From the NCBI GenBank assembly GCA_910586285.1, contig CAJUGR010000001.1, positions 1 to 36,140 on the forward strand: 36,140 nucleotides of DNA, read 5' to 3'. The notes under the pieces were generated by a model, which was given only the letters and a program-made list of their open reading frames with translations, was not told where the DNA came from and did not search any database. Shown piece after piece: positions 31,046 to 36,140 of the stretch. A program made the translations under genes and the position numbers. The stretch's first letter is position 1, and each line of letters begins with the position of its first letter. This DNA is from an uncultured Erysipelotrichaceae bacterium. GTDB lineage: Bacteria > Bacillota_I > Bacilli_A > Erysipelotrichales > Erysipelotrichaceae.

Positions 31046-32329
31046 ATGAAATTACAGCCAAAAGTACGCCAAAAACTGCAGCATCAACAAAAGCTGTCAC
31101 AACATCAGCGCTATGCACTGACTGTTTTGGCCATGAATGACATGGCTTTTATGGCTGAAGCACAGCGTATTGTAGAAGAAAATCCGCTATTGGAATGGGC
31201 AGAGGTACCCGAATGGGGGGATGGCGGAGATGGCTATGAGGTCGCATTGAATACGATTGCGGCAACGGAGACGCTTCAAGATGTACTCATGGCGCAGGTG
31301 TATTGGAGTGGCTTTGCTTATTCAAATGAATTGGCGGAATTTTTAATCGCGTCATTGGATAATGATGGTTATTTGCGTGTGGATAATGAGGAAATCGCAA
31401 GACTTTTTCACTTGAAATCTGACGAGGTAAGCGAAGCGATTAAGGCGTTACAGAATTTGGAACCGGCCGGTGTGTTTGCACGCAATGTACAGGAGTGTAT
31501 TCTTATTCAGTTGAATCGAAAAGGCGGTAAAACGGCTGAAGCAGCGAAACGGATGGTAAGCGATTGTTTCCCTGATTTGGCACAACATCATTATGAAGCG
31601 ATTGGCGATGCTCTGGGTTTAGAAATGGCGGAAGTGCATCAGGCAATGAAACTGATTATGTCATTGGAACCGCGCCCAGGCGCTCGATACGCCAAGGGTG
31701 CCGCTGTGATTTATCCGGATGCCCGAATTGAGGTGGAAGAAGGCGTGATCCACGTTGAACTGATTCGGCGCACAGATCGCTTTACGATTAGCGAACGATA
31801 TCAAAATGTTGCGGATGATGCCGCTCGGGCATATATAAAGAAGAAAATGCGGGAAGCTCAGCTGTTTTTGGACAGTTTCGCTAAGCGCTGCAATACGTTA
31901 TTGGCAATTATCACTTTTGTTTGTGAATATCAAAAGGATTATTTTGTGAATCATGGAGCATTGAAATCATTAACGATGCGACAATGTGCGCAAGAACTCG
32001 GTTTTCATGAATCCACGATCTCACGTGCTGTGGCACATAAAGTTATTGAATTTGAAAATCGGATGATCGTACTGCGGGATTTCTTCCTCCGACCCGTTAA
32101 CGGTAACAGCCGTTCTTTGATTGTTACGAGTTTAAAAGAATGGATTCATAATGAGGATAAACTCCATCCTTATTCCGATGCTCAATTAGTGGAATTACTT
32201 CAAGGACAGGGGATTGCGGTTTCTCGCCGCACGATTGCCAAATATCGGGAACAATGTCGGATTGCGAATGCACAGCAGCGAAAAAGGAGAGTTGGCTGCG
32301 GCTTTATTGAGTACAGCGGCGAAGAATAA
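31046..32329 (+). CDS. rpoN: RNA polymerase sigma-54 factor
   Basis: The alternative sigma factor that recognises -24/-12 promoters and needs an AAA+ activator. It has 427 residues. The Gln-rich region I (QHQQKLSQHQRYALTVLAM, then VEENPLLEW) contacts the activator. The core-binding domain covers residues 80-250. An HTH (LTMRQCAQELGFHESTISRAV) and the RpoN box SRRTIAKYRE (about 393-402) bind the promoter. The acidic region II is nearly absent, as is usual in Bacillota. The C-terminal 15 residues beyond the usual basic end are atypical. It has its own promoter after the PTS operon terminator. Proximity to its only visible target promoter suggests a dedicated circuit. Confidence 0.96.
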   Translation: MKLQPKVRQKLQHQQKLSQHQRYALTVLAMNDMAFMAEAQRIVEENPLLEWAEVPEWGDGGDGYEVALNTIAATETLQDVLMAQVYWSGFAYSNELAEFLIASLDNDGYLRVDNEEIARLFHLKSDEVSEAIKALQNLEPAGVFARNVQECILIQLNRKGGKTAEAAKRMVSDCFPDLAQHHYEAIGDALGLEMAEVHQAMKLIMSLEPRPGARYAKGAAVIYPDARIEVEEGVIHVELIRRTDRFTISERYQNVADDAARAYIKKKMREAQLFLDSFAKRCNTLLAIITFVCEYQKDYFVNHGALKSLTMRQCAQELGFHESTISRAVAHKVIEFENRMIVLRDFFLRPVNGNSRSLIVTSLKEWIHNEDKLHPYSDAQLVELLQGQGIAVSRRTIAKYREQCRIANAQQRKRRVGCGFIEYSGEE

Positions 32330-32480
32330 AAAAGGAATAATTGTATTGCTGTGGCTAATAAACAAGAAAAGGTCTCAGTATGTTAAAGAAAGTGTCCGTG
32401 GCAGCCACACCGTTAAGGAAGGTCTTCAGATATAGTCTGAAATCAGGTCTATGTCCGCATAATCAAGTAGGAGGAAATGA

Positions 32481-32718
32481 ATGAATTACTTTTCTCCTAA
32501 TTGATCGGTGTGGGGTCAATGACGTTAAGAAATTTAGGAAACCCTTTCTTTTCGATGGAGAAATAAAAGAGCTTTCAGCAATGAAATAAGACCTGTTTTG
32601 ATTCGAAAGCGGGCAAAGTGATGTTTTACAGCTTCTTTCTGTTGATTTGCGTGATGAAATCTATGAAAAAGCAATGAAAGCACTTTAAAAATATACGATT
32701 GTGGATTATAATATTTAA
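32481..32718 (+). pseudogene. decayed gene with in-frame stops
   Basis: A strong AGGAGG (32469-32474) precedes ATG 32481 (MNELLFS, then TAA). In a neighbouring frame, 32506-32718 stays coherent: VNDVKKFRKPFLFDGEIKELSAMK, TAA, DLF, TGA, FESGQSDVLQLLSVDL, RDEIYEKAMKAL, TAA, KYTIVDYNI, TAA. The protein-like composition on both sides of three internal stops points to a recently inactivated gene of perhaps 75-80 codons. I do not recognise the family. The rest of the spacer (32330-32480) shows nothing identifiable. Confidence 0.5.
32684..32712 (+). promoter_or_regulatory. candidate sigma-A promoter for nifJ
   Basis: TTTAAA (32684-32689), a 17-nt spacer and a perfect TATAAT (32707-32712), about 40 nt before the start codon. 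The site lies in the tail of the decayed gene. Confidence 0.6.
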
Positions 32719-32753
32719 GTAATGTTTTTTACGCAAGGAGGAAAACAGATTTT

Positions 32754-35700
32754 ATGGCAAAGAATTTCATGTCAATGGACGGTAATACCGCTGCTGCACA
32801 TTGTGCCTATGCGCTTACCGAACTGTCTGCGATTTACCCGATCACCCCTTCTTCTCCGATGGCAGAAGTTGTGGATCAATGGGCAACGCAGGGCAGAAAA
32901 AACGTTTTTGATACGGTAGTAAAGGTAGCCGAACTGCAGTCAGAGGGTGGTGCTGCCGGTGCAGTTCACGGTGCATTACAGGCCGGAACGCTCGCAACAA
33001 CCTTTACCGCTTCTCAGGGATTGTTACTGATGATCCCCAACATCTATAAGATGGTCGGTGAATGTCTGCCGGGTGTCATTCATGTGGCGGCTCGTGCGTT
33101 GGCGTCCCGCGCACTGAATATCTTCGGTGATCATGAGGATATTTATGCATGCCGTCAAACCGGCATTTGTATGTTGGCATCGCACTCGGTACAGGAAGCG
33201 ATGGATTTGGCCGGTGTTGCTCACTTGTCGGCAATCGAAGGTCACGTACCGTTTATTCATTTCTTTGATGGTTTCCGTACTTCTCACGAAATTCAAAAAG
33301 TAGAAATGATGGATTATGAAGTATTAAAAGGTTTAGTCAATCAAGAAGCATTGGCTGCTTATCGTAAGCAGGCTTTGAATCCGCATACCAATCCGGTTAC
33401 CCGCGGTGGTGCGGAGAATGATGATATCTTCTTCCAGGGTATGGAAGCACGCAATCAGCACTATGATGCAATTCCTGATATCGTTGCTCGCTACATGAAG
33501 GAAATTTCTAAAGTGACTGGACGTGAATATGCGCCGTTCACTTATTATGGTGCAGCGGATGCCGATCGCGTGATTATCGCAATGGGTTCCGTTACCGAAT
33601 GTACGAAAGAAACGATTGATGCCTTAAATGCTGCCGGCGAAAAAGTCGGTATGGTTAAGGTTCACTTATATCGTCCGTTCTCAGTAAAATACTTAATGGA
33701 TGTATTGCCGACCAGTGTAAAACGCATTGCGGTATTGGATCGTACGAAAGAAACCGGAGCCTTGGGCGAACCGCTGTACTTGGATGTATTGGCCGCATTG
33801 AAGGACAAGGATATCGAAATCATCGGCGGACGTTATGGCTTGGGCTCCAAGGATACACAACCGAGTCACATCAAGGCCGTATACGATCATTTAAAAGGCG
33901 ATCAGCTGATCCAGGGATTCACGATCGGCATTGAAGACGATGTGACCAACCTGAGCTTAAAACCGGATGAGGATTTCACGGTCGCATCCGATTGCACAAG
34001 CTGTCTGTTCTGGGGTCTTGGTTCTGACGGTACGGTTTCGGCCAATAAGTCAACGATCAAAATCATCGGTGACAATACCGATCAATATGCTCAGGCTTAC
34101 TTTGCATATGACTCCAAAAAAGCGGGCGGTGTTACTCGTTCCCACTTACGTTTCGGTAATACACCGATCCATTCTACTTATTATATTAACAATGCGGACT
34201 TCATATCTTGTTCGTTAGATGCGTATATGTTCAAATACGATATGGTTCGTAACTTGAAAAAAGGCGGTACGTTCCTGTTGAATACCACGTTCTCTAAAGA
34301 AGAGATCGTTGAACATATGCCAAATCGTATGAAAGTACAGTTGGCAAAGAAAGAAGCTAAATTCTACATTATCAATGCGACAAAGATCGCACAGGAAATT
34401 GGTATGGGACGTCGTACCAACACGATTTTACAGTCGGCGTTCTTCGCATTGAATGAACAGATCATGCCGTATGATACCGCAGTAGATCTGATGAAAGCGG
34501 CAGCGAAGAAATCCTATTCCAAGAAGGGTGATGCGGTGGTTCAGCTGAACTACAAAGCTATTGATGCCGGAAAAGACGGTATCGAACAAGTCAGCGTGGA
34601 TCCAAGCTGGGCCGAGTTGACTTACAATGCCGCTCGTCAGTTGAGCGGAGATGAATACTTCGATAAGCACGTGGCAGTTATCAACGGTTTGGAAGGCTAT
34701 GATATGCCGGTCAGCGCATTTGCGAACGACTTCTTGTTGGATGGCTCCATCCGCAACAATGTATCATTTGAAGAAAAACGTACCATTGCGGTTCAAGTAC
34801 CGACATGGCATCCGGAAAACTGTATCCAGTGTGGTATCTGTTCCTTCGTATGTCCGCATGCTACGATTCGTCCGTTCTTATTGACGGATGAAGAAATGGC
34901 TAATGCACCGATGGAATTCGAAACAATTCCGGCAATGGGCAAAGGCGTAGAGAATATGAAATATCGTATTCAGGTAACCCCGGCAAACTGTGTCGGTTGT
35001 GGCCTGTGTGCGGTAGAATGTCCGGGTAAAGCCGGCAATAAGGCTCTGGAAATGGTTGACATCAATGAGAAATTGAATGAAGAACCGTTGGCCGATTACT
35101 TATTCAAACAAACCGAATATAAGACGGAATTTTTCCCGAAGGATACGGTAAAGGGTTCTCAGTTCTTAATGCCGTACTTCGAAATTTCCGGCTCTTGTCC
35201 GGGCTGCGGTGAAACTCCGTACTATAAACTGATCTCCCAGCTGTTTGGTCGCGATATGCTCGTAGCCAATGCGACCGGCTGCTCGATGATCTACTGTTCT
35301 TCTACTCCGTCTACACCGTTCGTCAATGACAAAAACGGTGAGGGTGTCGCATGGGCAAACTCCTTGTTTGAAGACAATGCGGAATTCGGTTATGGTATGG
35401 CACTTGCCAACAACTATAAAGAAGCACGCATCTTGAAAACGATGGAAGACAATATGGATCAAGTGGCTCCGGAATTGAAGGAAGCCTTTGCGAAATATCT
35501 TGAAGTTCACGGCGATCGTGATGCAGAACGTGAAATCGCACCGACAATTAAAGCATTGGCAGCGAAAGAAACCAACAGCGATGTGAAAGCATTGGCAGAT
35601 GAAGATCTGATCTCCAAATCCATCTGGATCATCGGTGGTGACGGATGGGCTTATGACATCGGTTACGGCGGTTTGGATCACGTATTGGCGAATAACTTGA

Positions 35701-36140
35701 ATGTTAATGTATTGGTTTTGGATACAGAAGTGTACTCCAATACCGGCGGTCAGTCTTCTAAATCTTCTCAGGCGGCTTCCATTGCGAAGTTTGCGGCCGG
35801 TGGTAAGACCACAGCGAAGAAGGATTTAGGCCAGATCGCTATGGCCTATGGTCATGTGTATGTCGCTCAGATTTCCATGGGTGCCAATAAAGCACAGACG
35901 TTAAAGGCATTGAAAGAAGCAGAGAGCTATGATGGGCCATCTTTAATCATCGCCTATTCACCATGTGCAGAACACGGTATCAAAGGCGGTTTGGCAAACC
36001 ATCAGAGAACACAGGCCAAAGCCGTAGAATGCGGTTATTTGGATCTGTATCGCTTCGATCCGCGTAAGGATCAGCCGTTGACGATTGACTCTAAGGAGCC
36101 GGATTATGACAAGATGATGGACTTCCTGATGAGTGAAACT
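32754..36140 (+). CDS. nifJ: pyruvate:ferredoxin (flavodoxin) oxidoreductase, 3' end missing
   Basis: The homodimeric PFOR converts pyruvate and CoA to acetyl-CoA and CO2 and reduces ferredoxin, a central step of anaerobic fermentation. The window contains 1129 codons without a stop; the family has about 1170-1180, so roughly 45 residues are cut off. Domain I starts MAKNFMSMDGNTAAAH with the pyruvate-binding YPITPSSPM. A long alpha domain follows. The 2x[4Fe-4S] ferredoxin domain shows CIQCGICSFVCP and CVGCGLCAVECP. The TPP domain shows SCPGCGET, a fourth-cluster Cys nearby, GGDGWAYDIGYGG and NTGGQSSKSS. AGGAGG lies 12 nt before ATG 32754, slightly far. Confidence 0.96.
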   Translation, partial: MAKNFMSMDGNTAAAHCAYALTELSAIYPITPSSPMAEVVDQWATQGRKNVFDTVVKVAELQSEGGAAGAVHGALQAGTLATTFTASQGLLLMIPNIYKMVGECLPGVIHVAARALASRALNIFGDHEDIYACRQTGICMLASHSVQEAMDLAGVAHLSAIEGHVPFIHFFDGFRTSHEIQKVEMMDYEVLKGLVNQEALAAYRKQALNPHTNPVTRGGAENDDIFFQGMEARNQHYDAIPDIVARYMKEISKVTGREYAPFTYYGAADADRVIIAMGSVTECTKETIDALNAAGEKVGMVKVHLYRPFSVKYLMDVLPTSVKRIAVLDRTKETGALGEPLYLDVLAALKDKDIEIIGGRYGLGSKDTQPSHIKAVYDHLKGDQLIQGFTIGIEDDVTNLSLKPDEDFTVASDCTSCLFWGLGSDGTVSANKSTIKIIGDNTDQYAQAYFAYDSKKAGGVTRSHLRFGNTPIHSTYYINNADFISCSLDAYMFKYDMVRNLKKGGTFLLNTTFSKEEIVEHMPNRMKVQLAKKEAKFYIINATKIAQEIGMGRRTNTILQSAFFALNEQIMPYDTAVDLMKAAAKKSYSKKGDAVVQLNYKAIDAGKDGIEQVSVDPSWAELTYNAARQLSGDEYFDKHVAVINGLEGYDMPVSAFANDFLLDGSIRNNVSFEEKRTIAVQVPTWHPENCIQCGICSFVCPHATIRPFLLTDEEMANAPMEFETIPAMGKGVENMKYRIQVTPANCVGCGLCAVECPGKAGNKALEMVDINEKLNEEPLADYLFKQTEYKTEFFPKDTVKGSQFLMPYFEISGSCPGCGETPYYKLISQLFGRDMLVANATGCSMIYCSSTPSTPFVNDKNGEGVAWANSLFEDNAEFGYGMALANNYKEARILKTMEDNMDQVAPELKEAFAKYLEVHGDRDAEREIAPTIKALAAKETNSDVKALADEDLISKSIWIIGGDGWAYDIGYGGLDHVLANNLNVNVLVLDTEVYSNTGGQSSKSSQAASIAKFAAGGKTTAKKDLGQIAMAYGHVYVAQISMGANKAQTLKALKEAESYDGPSLIIAYSPCAEHGIKGGLANHQRTQAKAVECGYLDLYRFDPRKDQPLTIDSKEPDYDKMMDFLMSET

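Noticed and set aside
32214..32435. An open frame overlapping the end of rpoN
   Set aside because: It lies in another frame over the RpoN box and has no ribosome-binding site; rpoN explains the DNA.

Overview
This window comes from a low-to-moderate GC, spore-forming member of the Bacillota, most likely an anaerobic gut-type Erysipelotrichia/Clostridia relative. The evidence is strong GGAGG ribosome-binding sites, CCA-encoding tRNA genes, a YunB/YunC sporulation-type pair, KtrAB, a LevR-type sigma-54 activator with a mannose-family PTS, and a pyruvate:ferredoxin oxidoreductase. No single gene fixes the genus. All genes but one (an MscS channel) lie on the + strand.

Layout. 1-290: the end of a tRNA cluster (Ser partial, initiator Met, Phe) and its terminator. 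434-4882: a sigma-region-4-like DNA-binding protein, the potassium system ktrB-ktrA, yunC-yunB and a thioredoxin-like lipoprotein. 4883-6480: an eroded stretch with an IS200 tnpA fragment, one small hypothetical gene, decayed reading frames and a cluster of perfect hairpins. 6482-12051: a DEAD-box RNA helicase, an MscS channel (- strand, sharing a bidirectional terminator), a small membrane protein, an IS605-type tnpB relic, a six-helix membrane protein and a LysR regulator. 12221-19207: a 2328-residue protein made almost entirely of 22 tandem ~100-residue CnaB/prealbumin-like domains, with no convincing export or sorting signal. 19208-19998: a LysR relic. 19999-30655: a carbohydrate-uptake island. 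30656-32753: a structured intergenic element, rpoN and a decayed gene. 32754-end: nifJ (PFOR), cut by the window edge.

How the genes work together. The 20-31 kb island reads as one regulatory and metabolic unit. A ChbG/YdjC-type deacetylase is translationally coupled to a LevR-type activator (HTH, AAA+ with GAFTGA, PTS-responsive domains). Just downstream is a textbook -24/-12 sigma-54 promoter. It drives mannose-family PTS EIIB, EIIC and EIID, a neutral-ceramidase-like hydrolase, EIIA, a Nif3-like protein, a tyrosine phosphatase, a wrecked P-loop sugar/nucleoside kinase and a second Nif3-like protein. The gene for sigma-54 follows immediately. The substrate is unknown; a deacetylase plus a ceramidase-fold hydrolase suggests an N-acylated amino sugar.

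The most unusual object is the giant repeat protein. Across its 22 repeats, the Lys, Glu and Asn positions expected for a CnaB intramolecular isopeptide bond are either complete (15 repeats) or lost in a coordinated way (7 repeats), with Lys and Glu never found apart. Cysteines are concentrated in the N-terminal 60% and almost absent after it. A cross-linked, possibly spore-associated fibre or scaffold is a reasonable hypothesis, not a demonstrated one.
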